DNA of 64,000 bases from Trichodelitschia bisporula (lineage: Eukaryota > Ascomycota > Dothideomycetes > Phaeotrichales > Phaeotrichaceae), in the NCBI GenBank assembly GCA_010356995.1, contig ML996695.1, forward strand, positions 753,061 to 817,060, read 5' to 3'. Under the pieces are notes generated by a model. That model was not told where the DNA came from, searched no databases, and saw only the letters and a program-made list of their open reading frames with translations. How positions within the stretch are numbered: the first letter of the stretch is position 1; the number at the start of each line of letters is the position of its first letter. Both the position numbers and the translations under genes were made by a program. This document shows, in pieces, positions 1 to 10,034 of the stretch.

Positions 1-642
1 AAACGTCACGCCCAGGATTCCTAATGCGGTAGGAACATTGGCCGCCGCGCCCTGGCATTGTGAGCTCTCCGCCGGTGGTGCGATGCCTACGTACTTACAA
101 GACCTTGGAGGGCTCTGAAAATATCAAAGGCGATTTCATTTGGAGCAAATGGAAGAACGACCGTCCAGATTGTGAGCCAGACAGATCCGCAAATGAAGAT
201 GAGCCGTTTTCCAAAGCAATCGGCAATCCGACCCCAGAGGAGGAGAAAACAACCAAAGGGTAGGGCGTAGGCAGATACAATCCACTGCTGTCTGCTGTTT
301 GGGATGTTCAAATCCTTTCCGATACTCGGCAAGACTATCACGACGGCTTGGTTGCTCATAGTCTAATAGAGTCAGATAGCGCTGGACAATCCAGGATGGT
401 CATCTCACATTCAGAAAAGCAGCCCCGGTGAGTGTAAAAACAAGAGCAAGTAACCGTGCCCTAGAAAATGGAAGTTTATCCCGAGCTCCATCATCGCATG
501 AGGCTTCATCCGCTGACTGGCTCGGAGCCGCAACCTTGAGATCAGTTGCATTTTGCTCTAAGTCGACATCAACATCAACGATATCGCTCTTATGGTGATC
601 ATTGACATGTTCTGAAGGCCTAAACTCCTTATCCATGGTCAT
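1..642 (-). CDS. MFS transporter, DHA2 (14-TM drug:H+ antiporter) type, 5' part only
   Basis: Partial gene running off the left edge. I read exons 409-642, 99-362 and 1-51 on the minus strand, joined by introns 363-408 and 52-98 with GT-AG ends; all junctions keep frame and give 183 residues. The N-terminus (about 65 residues) is acidic and polar, as in cytosolic tails of these carriers. The first helix follows, containing FLNTMSNQAVVIVLPSIG across the first junction, a typical opening of DHA2 fungal multidrug/toxin exporters. The motif WGRIADCFGKRLIF in the loop between helices 2 and 3 is the MFS signature, and RALQGLGAAANVPTALG across the second junction fits helix 4. The likely role is proton-coupled export of small molecules at the plasma membrane; the substrate cannot be told. 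The start ATG at 642 is the first in frame. Divergent from BBP. Confidence 0.88.
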
Positions 643-1587
643 ATAGGAAAGTTAGAATAAAATTTCTGATTTTGCATCTTTCTTCGGACATGGCCGCTAC
701 TTTTAAGGACTCGCCCTCGCCCACCCCCCCATCCGATATGCCATGCATCAGAGCCATCGCGTAATGCACGCAGAGTGCGGATTGATGCCGCGCCGGCACA
801 CGCAAGGTGCCGTCATGCAGCCAACTGACGGGAAATAGATGCAAAAGGCGGCTAAACTCCAAGTGCTGCAGCCGACAGCGGCGGTCTCGATAGTCGCGGG
901 ACCAAACGAGGTCAAAGACCCATGCCCAAAGGTGGCAAGGCGGTGGGGCCTTTGGGGTTTAGCCGCCAGTTTACCGCTTGTGAGTGCATGATTAGTGGAT
1001 GACGCCAAACAGACGCGCAGAGGCGACTACGGGTGATGGCTTTTGGCCGAATGGAAGTCCAGAAAGTCGGATGAAACGGCATCTTCAAAATCTTGGACAT
1101 GAGGTCGCCTTGGATCAGGGGCATCCATCCAGGGCTCGAACTAGAACTAATACGGTAGAGGGAAATGTCATTGCGCTGAACTCGCGCTAAGTCAAAGAGG
1201 GGAGGCTGCTACAACTTTTTGGTCCAGATCAGTTTGTTCCCATTGGATGCATCTTCAGGGCTGCAAATCAAGGGCCTCCCGTGCCACCTGAGAATATCGC
1301 GGCCACTCCAATCCGCAAAACCTCCCATGAAAGGCGGCTACGACTTTTTTTCAGGTGGCGCTTGGACGGAGCGAGTGTGAAGAATCGCACGAAATCATGA
1401 CCTTTGAATGTATCACGTGACGCCAAGCTTCATGTCACTCTTTCCTGCAGTATAGCTGGCGTTCCGCCCGCCCCTCTCTCCTCCTCGACCTCAACCCCCA
1501 ATTCTCCATCGTACTCACTAACTCGCCATCAACCCTACCTCTCCATTTCGCACCACCTAGCCATCCCAACACATCCCAACCGTCGTT
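643..1587. other. Divergent intergenic region, MFS transporter / BBP
   Basis: Shared upstream region of two divergent genes. No ORF here looks coding. The last 150 bases before the BBP start are C/T-rich, as is common for fungal 5' leaders. It contains one E-box-like octamer (listed separately). Confidence 0.6.
1413..1420. promoter_or_regulatory. E-box-like TCACGTGA palindrome
   Basis: TCACGTGA is a perfect 8-base palindrome matching the binding core of fungal bHLH factors of the Cbf1 type. It lies about 170 bp before the BBP start codon and could serve either divergent gene. Function is inferred from the motif alone. Confidence 0.35.
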
Positions 1588-3521
1588 ATGGCATGGCGTG
1601 GTGCTCAAGGAATTACCGGGTCCAACAACATACCTCTCGGCAATCGTCGGCGTTTTGGCGGAGACGACTCGATTGAAAGCGAAACTCCTCCCCCGCCGTC
1701 CATCGGCGAGAAGCGCGGCCGTAGCCCGGTTCGCGACGTCAAGAGTGAAGGCGGCCAGCGTCGGAAGAAGCGCAACCGATGGGGCGACGCGAGCGAGAAC
1801 AAGGCGGCCGGTCTGATGGGTCTGCCCACGGCTGTCATGGCACACATGACTAGCGAACAGCTTGATGCCTATGTGCTCTACCTGCGCATCGAAGAGATCA
1901 GCCAAAAGCTGCGCATCAACGAGGTTGTGCCTGCAGATGGTGACCGATCTCCCTCGCCGCCGCCCCAGTACGACAACTTCGGTCGTCGCGTCAACACCCG
2001 CGAGTCTCGCTACCGCAAGCGTCTCGAAGATGAGCGCCACAAACTTGTCGAGAAGGCAATGAAGACGATTCCGAAGTACAACCCGCCGCCAGACTACCGT
2101 CGGCCCACCAAGACGCAGGAGAAAGTCTACGTGCCTGTCAATGACTACCCAGAGATTAACTTCAGTATGATTGCTAACCCTCGATTCCATCCTAACTACA
2201 CATGGGATATCGCTGTTGCAGGCTGATATCTCCCCCTTCTTTTTATAAATGGCAAACACTAACACATGGGCTTCTTTGCTACTAACAGTTGGTCTCTTGA
2301 TCGGCCCCCGTGGCAATACACTCAAGAAGATGGAGGGCGAGTCCGGTGCCAAAATTGCCATTCGCGGCAAAGGCTCCGTTAAGGAGGGCAAGGGCCGTTC
2401 TGACGCCGCTCACACCAGCAACCAGGAAGAAGACTTGCACTGTCTAATCATGGCCGACACCGAGGAGAAGGTCAACAAGGCGAAGAAACTGATCAACAAC
2501 ATCATCGAGACGGTACTTAATCTCTCTTTCCTCCTTTCAAATACTAATTCTTGACCAGGCTGCGTCCATCCCGGAGGGCCAGAACGAGCTCAAACGCAAC
2601 CAACTTCGCGAGCTTGCTGCACTGAACGGAACGCTGCGTGATGACGAGAATCAAGCATGCCAGAATTGTACGTGGCCTCTCTACTAGGCGAGCTTGGCTA
2701 ACGAGACAGGTGGTCAAATCGGACATCGCAAGTACGACTGTCCGGAGCAACGGAACTTCACTGCAAACATCATCTGCCGTGTCTGCGGCAACGCCGGCCA
2801 CATGGCGCGTGACTGCCCCGACCGCCAGCGCGGAACGGACTGGCGCGGCGGCGATCGTGGTGTTGGTGGTGGTCCTCGCCCTGCGGGACGCATCGGGCCC
2901 GCGGACGTGGTCGACCGCGAGCTCGAGTCGCTCATGCACGAAATCTCCGGAGGCGTGTCTTCAGGTGGTGCGCAGCAGCTTCTGGAGTCGGGCCAGGGCC
3001 GTCACGACATGCCGCGCGACGACGCCAAGCCATGGGAGCGCCCTCCGCCTGGTGGTCCTGCGCCGTGGACGCAGCCTCGTAACGACCGTGATGCTGGCAG
3101 TGCTGCCCCTCCGTGGGCGTCGGCCAGCGGAGCTGGTCGTGGCGATACCTACGGTTATAACCAACAACCTGCTGGGTACAACATTCCTGCCGCAGCACAG
3201 TGGCAGGCTGCTGCCCCTCCCGTGGCTCCTGGTTACGATGCGTATGCTGCATATGGCTACAACGCTGCTCCTGGCGCCTATGGTGCCGCTCCCGGCGCTC
3301 CGGGTGCCATACCCCCTGGAATGCCTAGCATGCCTTCATACATGAACTACGGTAGTGCAACGATCCCTCCGCCTCCTCCGCCTTCCGGTGCTCCTCCTCC
3401 GCCCCCTCCAGGTGATGCCCCGCCTCCTCCTGTAAGTGCTCTCTGCATAATGGAAGATGAACAACTACTGACGAAGCAGCCACCGAATGACCAGCCCCCA
3501 CCGCCTCCTCCGGGCATGTAA
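1588..3521 (+). CDS. Branchpoint-bridging protein (SF1/BBP)
   Basis: Binds the intron branch site and bridges it to U2AF at the 3' splice site during early spliceosome assembly in the nucleus. Exons: 1588-2164, 2289-2512, 2559-2667, 2710-3431 and 3480-3521; all junctions keep frame and give 557 aa. Near residue 60, KKRNRWGD is the U2AF-ligand motif. Residues about 180-270 form the KH/QUA2 RNA-binding region, with [12 protein letters not shown] spanning the first junction. Two CCHC zinc knuckles follow ([14 protein letters not shown] and [14 protein letters not shown], near residues 301-339). The tail from about residue 430 is rich in Pro, Gly, Ala and Tyr and ends in polyproline, as in fungal homologues. 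The last intron (3432-3479, 48 bases) has no stop and keeps frame if retained (573 aa). The start ATG is the first in the long frame and fits the family N-terminus. Confidence 0.96.
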
Positions 3522-4092
3522 GCGCGGCGACTGCAACTGACAATGGGTCTAGCACGGTTGCTAATTCCTGAGAGGATGCTGCAAGGTGGCTAAATTAACT
3601 AGGGACATTGTTTGAAAGGATGTTCGGTTGCCTGGCCTTAGGCCTGATCCTGCGGATACCTCTGGTTACTGACGGACTGATACGTTACTTTCCGACCTAG
3701 TTTTCCGCACGGTTGCGCCTCGAGATCAGCTGACTACTGTTGTGGCGAGGACTGACCTCCAATAAACGAGAAAGTGTTGTGCCGGAATCTAGTTAACGCG
3801 CAGGTCTCTCATGTGTATTACTACGTACAGCTCGTTTTGATTGAATATTGACGCGTTCTCTGCTATTATCTGATTGTCTGGGTGCTTGGTGTTAATGAGA
3901 TGTTCGAAAAGCGAGCAGAGAGCCCCACGGAAGCCGAAATTGTGCGCTTGATATCCCAGGAATCCCCACCTCATATTTTCCCATTGCACCATGTTCTCAC
4001 AAGTTCATCGCGCCGCCAATTTCTCCGTCCAGCGTCCGCGTACAAAAACTCATCAAAAATGGGAAAGCCACCTCGATTGAGGTGAGAAATTC
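3522..4092. other. BBP 3' region
   Basis: AATAAA at 3761-3766, about 240 bases after the stop, is a plausible polyadenylation signal for BBP. The rest, up to the tRNA on the other strand, shows no coding signal. Confidence 0.5.
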
Positions 4093-4191
4093 GGTCTGAA
4101 CCGCGAGTCGAACGCGGGACCTCTTGCAGGCCAGTAGTTTACCGGGGTTCGGAAACCCTAAGCAAGAATCATACCACTAGACCATTCAGAC
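4093..4191 (-). tRNA. tRNA-Pro (anticodon AGG), with intron
   Basis: A full cloverleaf folds on the minus strand. The acceptor stem is GTCTGAA paired with TTCAGAC, and the D-arm contains AGTGGTA. The anticodon stem is CTTGC/GCAAG with loop TTAGGG+T, and the T-arm is CCGCG-TTCGACT-CGCGG. The AGG anticodon (complement of 4157-4159) decodes proline. A 27-base intron (4129-4155) sits one base after the anticodon, the canonical position removed by the tRNA splicing endonuclease. The mature length is 72 nt before CCA addition. The 5' end is at 4191 and the discriminator base at 4093. Confidence 0.92.
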
Positions 4192-4903
4192 ACCGAAGCT
4201 GATGGGGTGAGGTGAGGGCAACTTAAGTGAACAGAGTGGATCTGACGGAAACGCTGGAGGCACTGGAGACGGTAGAGGAAGGATGACAGGTTAGTTCTGG
4301 TGGATGGATGAGAATGTGCGTGAGACAAGGTGTGGCGGATGGAGTGAACGAGATGAGAAGAAGGGTGTTCTAATGTTGGAGTCAGAATCTGCTAGACCGG
4401 CTCCCTCTTAAAAGTACGGAATGACAACGAGCATGAAGTTCATCCGAGTGTAGCTATTAACTAGAACTACAATGCTCTTGTCCGGCCTCAGAAAATAAGC
4501 TTAACTTGATCCATCACCGAAGGTCACCAGTCAAACAAACCATCCAGTACATTTTCAATCTGTTTCTGATATCAATCTGCTTCTGCTTCAAACATCTAGC
4601 CTACGCTCCTTCCACGCCCCGTCAACTATTTCATTCTCAACGCCGAACGATGCATAGCAAAGAACTTTGTATTCTGGCCCTGCTTGCTCAACCAAGTTGA
4701 CAGAAAAGGGATTACGAGATGAAGGGAAAAAATCGAGCCATGGATGGTCAAGGAAACTGATGACAGGAGGTGAGAGACGCAGTGAGACCAAGGGCCAAGG
4801 GAAAAACACATGGGCATGTAGTAGGAGATAGATCCGGCAACGAAAAACCAAAGACAAATTGCGATAGAGATGGCCTCCCTCATCACCATTCCAAAACAAA
4901 AGC
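4192..4903. other. Intergenic region, tRNA-Pro to methyltransferase 3' end
   Basis: I see no conserved coding sequence or RNA fold here. The segment next to 4904 is presumably the 3' UTR of the methyltransferase-domain gene. Confidence 0.5.
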
Positions 4904-7654
4904 TTACACGGGCTTCCTCGCCCACCCGCTCAAATAGCGCCAACTCGCCCCCGTCCGCGCCCCTTCCTCCAGTGCCGCTGGCACACCCTCCAACAGCCGA
5001 TCTCCATCCCGGCCCATCTCGCGATGTAGCTTCAACATCCACCGCTCCCACGCCCAACTGCCCACAAGAGAGGTAACATGGCTTGCGTCGGCGGTGGTAC
5101 CAATTTCGGTACCACCACTCTCATATCCACTCTCGTAAGCATCCCGCCCGACCGGCCCGCCTGCCATTGGCAGTGCCAGCCACGCACGACGCACCTGCCC
5201 AAAACCAGCACGGCGCACGCGGGGGAGCCAGCTCTTCGTCGGCGCGGCGTCGTAGCCGCGCGTGCGGAGAGAGAAGCTGAATTCAACACCCAGGGCAGCA
5301 CAGCGTTGCCCGCCACCCACAATGTCGGCGTCTAGCATGGCAAACTCCAGGTAGCCGCCGGGTTTGAGCACGCGTAGGCACTCGCGGAGACACATGTCAT
5401 ACTCATCGATGGCCGGGGATTGCGGGTACATCATGCCGGCATCTGCTGCCGCGCTTGTCTTGTGAGTCTTGAGGTGCGCGAACAGGTTCCGGGCTGAGAC
5501 TACATCGAAGTAGCAGTCTTCGTAGGGAAGATCCCACAGGCTCGAGATGTGCATTGCTGTGTGGTTATCCGGGCCCGCAATTCCGTTGCTGGCTTCGTGC
5601 TCACGCTCGTCTGTGTAGACGGTGTAGATGTCGGCACTTGGATGTTCCATTGCCACTTGCCATGCCCAGTCGCATGAGGCGTGTCCACCTAGATCGAGCA
5701 GCTTTGCGTCTGGCTTTCGCGCGAACGTGCGGCCTGTTGGAGATGTCAAAAGAGTGCCTCCATTGAGCATCTTGGCTGCCTCGAGGCTCCAAGCAACGGG
5801 CTTTATTTGCTCAAGGGCAGAACGCTCTTTTTGGGCAGTGAAAATGGCCTCAACACGCTCTTCTGGCAAATTGGACCACGTGCCACCGCCTGAAGTACCA
5901 TCTTCATTGCTTTCGGCGCCACTCTTTTTGGATCCAGCCTGGATACCCCATTCAGAAGTTGGCCGCATAGTACCCTTGCGCTCCGGGACTTTGAGCTCGT
6001 ACGTCGCATCCAGGTGCTGGACGTGATTCTCGAAAAGACATCGTCGGTCGAGTCGGAGCTTGTTGGAGCGCGTCTTGCGGTGCACAAATACGTCTCGTGC
6101 AGATTTCTTGTACTGAAGGTACTCGAAACCTCGAAGGAAGGTGTCCTCCTTTGGCGAATCTGGAGGGATCGTCGGGATGGAAGTGGTGGGGGACGTCTGC
6201 TTGGCTTCGGCAAACCGAACGGATTTTGGCGGGATCGAGATCACCGTTTCCGCGCTTGGAGACCTTGGAGCCCTTCGAGCCCGCCTAAAGGCGCTCCCGG
6301 GAATGGGTGGAAGTGGAGTGGTTGGTGGAGGGCTCATTGGAGGGTCTTCAGCCGTCGGTACAATACTAACATCTTGTGAGATGAGCCACATTGCAGTGCG
6401 GTCAAGATGCTCGTTTGCTGACTGGAGCCGTTTCTGTTCGTAGCTCTCGTCGTAGTCCGAAGCTGTAGAGATTGGGGGTGGTAAGGGGTCCTGCACACTG
6501 TTTTCTGCTTGATTTGGTGCAGGCTGGGGGATTTTGATTGCTGTGGGAGGGCCGTCTGATACCTCGTCGTCATCTGGGCGCTTTGTTATGTACCGCTCTG
6601 GGATCGCGGGTACCGGTGGCGCATACTGAACGGAGGCTTTGATCCATGGAACGCCGTAAAATTGTTCGGCAGTGGAAGTCGAAGGTCCGTCCGACTGGCC
6701 GGGAAACCACGTGGTGCGGCTACTCGGCTCCAGTGAGGAAAAGAAGCCTCCAGGTGATGGGACAGTGAGGGCCGACAACTCGGTGTCGGTTGCCGGTTCG
6801 CTTGGGGTAATGTTCACCTGGTCGGTTGATATTCGGACGCTGGGTCGAAATCGTGAGACCTCTTGCATCTCGGAAGAGATGTGAACGGGCGAAGAATTGT
6901 TGGACTGTGCCGCCGTGAGGCATGCCAAGGTTTGGAGCGCATCCGGATGCAGTTGAACTGGGGAAAACCAGCCGCCCCTACTCTGTTGCTCGTCCGGTGT
7001 CAACTCTGGGGTTTGCTGTTGCAGTCCTTCCAGCCAGTCTTGGCTGATTTCTTGCTTGCCCGGGTCAAGGTCTGGGGTGGCGGGACAGCTCATGGGATTG
7101 GACTGCTCCTCCGACGTAAAGCTTTCATTGTCGAGTGACGGAGCTCGACTGCCGTAAAACCGCTGGGAAGCCAGATGGTTGAGTGCTCGCGGACTGGGAC
7201 TCGCAATCATGGGCGAGATGAGGTTCGGGGAGAGTAAGGTAGCGTCGTTTGGCTTTTGATGATTGTGGATTGTGGGCCAATGCGAAGGGGATGGGATGAT
7301 AAGAGACGGGAATCGCCTCGGCGTCTCTGGCGTGAGGTTGGGATCGGGATCCATGGGAGGGGAGAACTGGATCTTGATTTCGTCGACCTCGTCATCCGTC
7401 ACATCGTACAGATCGTTGAAATCGGTACGGGACATTTCTTTGTTCAAGGAGATGGGAAAGGCGTGCTTCTCAGCGTCGGCTGGCGAAGCATCCATGATGG
7501 TAGAGAGCGTGCGGAAGCTGCGAGGAGAGTGCATCATGACGAACTGCTGAAGCACCTGAGGCTCGTCTTCGATTATGGTATTACGAGAGTGCCCCAATTC
7601 CAGCGGAGGCCTGAGGTGACGAAGGTGGGGTTGAGGATGAAGATCCGACGACAT
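4904..7654 (-). CDS. Large protein with C-terminal SAM-dependent methyltransferase domain
   Basis: Single-exon gene of 916 aa; its ATG at 7654 is the first in frame. About the first 550 residues are low-complexity, rich in Ser, Pro, Thr and Glu, and look disordered. They contain several Pro-rich stretches and an acidic patch (DVTDDEVDEIKIQFSPP). The C-terminal third has a Rossmann-type methyltransferase core: motif I AKLLDLGGHASCDWAW, an acidic position after strand 2 (YTVYTDE), the LWDLPYEDCYFDVVSARN segment, and CLRVLKPGGYLEFAMLDAD as post-motif. This matches class I (methyltransferase type 11-like) folds. The substrate is unknown; small molecule, lipid or protein are all possible. The layout of a long disordered N-terminus plus MTase domain recurs in filamentous ascomycetes as far as I recall, but I know of no assigned function. 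No intron is needed. Confidence 0.85.
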   Translation of the reverse strand: MSSDLHPQPHLRHLRPPLELGHSRNTIIEDEPQVLQQFVMMHSPRSFRTLSTIMDASPADAEKHAFPISLNKEMSRTDFNDLYDVTDDEVDEIKIQFSPPMDPDPNLTPETPRRFPSLIIPSPSHWPTIHNHQKPNDATLLSPNLISPMIASPSPRALNHLASQRFYGSRAPSLDNESFTSEEQSNPMSCPATPDLDPGKQEISQDWLEGLQQQTPELTPDEQQSRGGWFSPVQLHPDALQTLACLTAAQSNNSSPVHISSEMQEVSRFRPSVRISTDQVNITPSEPATDTELSALTVPSPGGFFSSLEPSSRTTWFPGQSDGPSTSTAEQFYGVPWIKASVQYAPPVPAIPERYITKRPDDDEVSDGPPTAIKIPQPAPNQAENSVQDPLPPPISTASDYDESYEQKRLQSANEHLDRTAMWLISQDVSIVPTAEDPPMSPPPTTPLPPIPGSAFRRARRAPRSPSAETVISIPPKSVRFAEAKQTSPTTSIPTIPPDSPKEDTFLRGFEYLQYKKSARDVFVHRKTRSNKLRLDRRCLFENHVQHLDATYELKVPERKGTMRPTSEWGIQAGSKKSGAESNEDGTSGGGTWSNLPEERVEAIFTAQKERSALEQIKPVAWSLEAAKMLNGGTLLTSPTGRTFARKPDAKLLDLGGHASCDWAWQVAMEHPSADIYTVYTDEREHEASNGIAGPDNHTAMHISSLWDLPYEDCYFDVVSARNLFAHLKTHKTSAAADAGMMYPQSPAIDEYDMCLRECLRVLKPGGYLEFAMLDADIVGGGQRCAALGVEFSFSLRTRGYDAAPTKSWLPRVRRAGFGQVRRAWLALPMAGGPVGRDAYESGYESGGTEIGTTADASHVTSLVGSWAWERWMLKLHREMGRDGDRLLEGVPAALEEGARTGASWRYLSGWARKPV

Positions 7655-7920
7655 TTGGGGAACTTTTTGTTTGGTGGTTTTCTGTGGTTCTTTTGGTGTG
7701 ATCGGGGGGATGTGGAATTACAAAGTTCTATTGAATTAGTAGGTTGTATTTAACGAAGGGTGTTGCAGCTGGTCAACAGCTCGCGAACACTGTATGAGAG
7801 CCCTTTCGATCAACGACGGGCTTTTGGAAGCGAAGGATTAAAAGCAGCAAAGACGAAGAAACACGGGATTTACTGGGAAGAATTTGGGCGGAGAGGGAAG
7901 AGAATGGGGATATATCAGGC

Positions 7921-7922
<2 letters not shown>

Positions 7923-7958
<36 letters not shown>
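7923..7958. repeat. Poly-G homopolymer, 36 bases
   Basis: An uninterrupted run of 36 G on the plus strand, i.e. 36 C on the sense strand of the methyltransferase gene whose start lies 268 bp away. Such a run should be length-unstable and could form a quadruplex. Its exact length is uncertain in any assembly. Confidence 0.9.
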
Positions 7959-7959
<1 letters not shown>

Positions 7960-9022
7960 GTTGATCGAAAGGACATCGGATGACGATTGGCGATGGCTTG
8001 CTTCGAAGCGCCGGACAGGGGTCTATTCAGAGCGTGGGCTTGCAGTGGATGGTGAGCAGCAATTGGCCGGTGAGTGCCCCGCCAATCCCACATTTGTCCA
8101 ATGAGCCTTCCGTATACTACCCAGGCGGCTACTGTACGGAAGGAACCGTCGGTCGTGACCTCTCCGATTGACCACAGCGGTTGAGCGGATTGGCTGTTGA
8201 AGTCTTGGGAAGAGCAAGCACCGGCCGAAGGAGAAGGCGCTGCCCCTCCCCATCGAGACCATGAGTCCATGTCTCTTTCCCCCAGAGGCGAAATATGGAG
8301 GAGACCTATCCGGTCTTTCCTGAAGCGGCCGGCGGTCTGGACTGCGGTTGCGATATGCGGTTGGCATTTGAGGCTGGGCCAAGGATACGGATACTTCGTA
8401 CGCAGCCGGGGTGGAGAAAGCGCTTTCCCATGTCGGAGCGCATTCACTCCATTGCTCTTGCCTTCGTGGCTCATCCCGTCTCATGTGGCAAGTGCGGTGG
8501 ACAGCAGCAGCCGCAGGAGAGAAGGAAGTTGCTCCGGAAAATCGACTGTTCCCCTCTCCCTCCTGCCGTACCGTATGACGCTTCCTTCTTCTTGCCAGTG
8601 CGTTTCCGAGAGCTCTTCTCAGCCACTGGTCGCTGTGCCACGCAACGGTCACGCTCCTCAATCGGACGCAACCATATCCGGATGCACTGCCACCGTCTGT
8701 CTAGCCCTACGAGGGAAGAATAATGGCCAGTGTTTTGAGAGCAAACCCAATTTGCGACTTCTGCCTGGTCATTGCCGCCGTGCTTTCAACTCTTGTTCAG
8801 CGTTGTTGGGAATGGCCGGGTTCGGAATGAAATGGGAGGAGCACGAAGAGACAGGGAAAACTATGGGGTGGAGCTTTTCCGCCCCGGCATCCCGTCACAC
8901 CAGCCCATCTGCCAATATCACGGGCGCCTAAGCCCTGCCGACGAAGCCTCTCTCTCTCCCCTCCACCACCACTCCACACACTCCACCTCCACCCTCTGCC
9001 CGAACCCCTTCTACTGTACGGA

Positions 9023-9040
9023 TACTGTACCGGTACAGTA
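9023..9040. promoter_or_regulatory. Perfect 18-base palindrome TACTGTACCGGTACAGTA upstream of RPE
   Basis: The sequence equals its own reverse complement and lies about 85 bp before the RPE start codon. A half-site copy TACTGTAC occurs at 9012-9019. The same arms recur at 27696-27711. It may bind a dimeric regulator or form a cruciform; the role is inferred. Confidence 0.4.
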
Positions 9041-9125
9041 ATCCCATATTCCTAGTCGGGCGCTCGTGTTCGCTGCCACTACGCAAAAGCCATCGCAGCC
9101 GCGTGATTTTCAGAGTTCGCATAAA

Positions 9126-10034
9126 ATGTCTCCGCCTGCCATAATAGCGCCTTCCATTCTTTCGGCCGACTTCGGGAACCTCGGAAAGGCCTGCATCGAC
9201 ACCATGGACCATGGCGCCGACTGGTTGCATGTGGATATCATGGACGGCCACTTCGTGCCGAACATGACCTTTGGCGCACCCATTGTAACCAAGATCAGAG
9301 AGCGTGTCGCGCCCCCAGGACAACCTCTCGGCAAGGGCACGTTTGATTGCCATATGATGATAGCGGAGGTCAGCGCCCTGTATTTTGCTGGCTAGTCCCG
9401 TGGTGTTCTTTTGACTTGTCCGTTTGATGCTTCTTTTCGCCTTCTCTGGCTGTTCATAGTGCTAACCCTCCTACGCAGCCGCACAGATGGGTCAAGGACT
9501 TTAAAAGCGCTGGCTGTGATCTGTATTGCTTTCACTACGAAGCTGCCATCAATTCAACGGCGGCAGAAACACCCTTTGACAAGTCGGATGAGCGCACCAG
9601 CCCGATCAAGTTGATCCGCTACATCCACTCGCTCGGCATGAAGGCTGGCATCGCCATCAAGCCCTCGACCCCAGTAGACGTCCTATGGCCCATTCTCGCA
9701 ACCGAGTCTGCAGACGAGCGACCCGATGTGCGTGTTCTGTTCTCATATATGTTTTTCTTAACTAACTGGCTAGATGGTACTTGTTATGACCGTCGAGCCC
9801 GGCTTCGGTGGGCAATCCTTCATGGCCTCAGAGCTCCCCAAGGTGTCCGCCCTGCGCGCTCGCTACCCGGACCTCAACATTGAAGTCGACGGTGGCCTGT
9901 CAGAAAAGACCATCGACCAAGCCGCCGACGCGGGCGCGAACGTCATCGTCGCCGGCAGCGCTGTCTTCGGCGCCAAGGACCCTGCAGAAGTAATTCGCAA
10001 GTTGCGGGAGGCGGTGGAGCGCCGGCGCTCATGA
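9126..10034 (+). CDS. Ribulose-phosphate 3-epimerase
   Basis: Interconverts D-ribulose 5-phosphate and D-xylulose 5-phosphate in the pentose phosphate pathway (cytosol). Exons: 9126-9368, 9479-9727 and 9774-10034; introns are 110 and 46 bp and the product is 250 aa, within the usual family range. Catalytic and metal-binding features of the TIM barrel are visible: the opening [26 protein letters not shown] (His35, Asp37), CHMM (His76), [16 protein letters not shown] as the flexible loop, and EVDGGL (Asp203). These are the expected metal ligands and the acid/base Asp pair. An in-frame near-cognate extension exists upstream, but ATG 9126 gives the family N-terminus. The next gene downstream on the same strand encodes DERA, another enzyme feeding pentose carbon into triose phosphate. 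Confidence 0.96.

Larger units (their letters stand above)
7655..9125. other. Divergent intergenic region, methyltransferase / RPE
   Basis: Upstream region of two divergent genes. It holds a 36-base G run (7923-7958) and an 18-base palindrome (9023-9040), both listed separately. The ORFs across 8000-8900 look like random open frames: low similarity to anything and mixed strands. Confidence 0.55.

Noticed and set aside
1435-2391. 318-codon minus-strand frame opposite BBP
   Set aside because: It is antisense to BBP exons 1-2, has no family motif, and its composition mirrors the coding strand.
8023-8931. Overlapping frames over 200 codons on both strands between the methyltransferase and RPE genes
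   Set aside because: Overlap on both strands and lack of motifs point to chance open frames in a promoter region.
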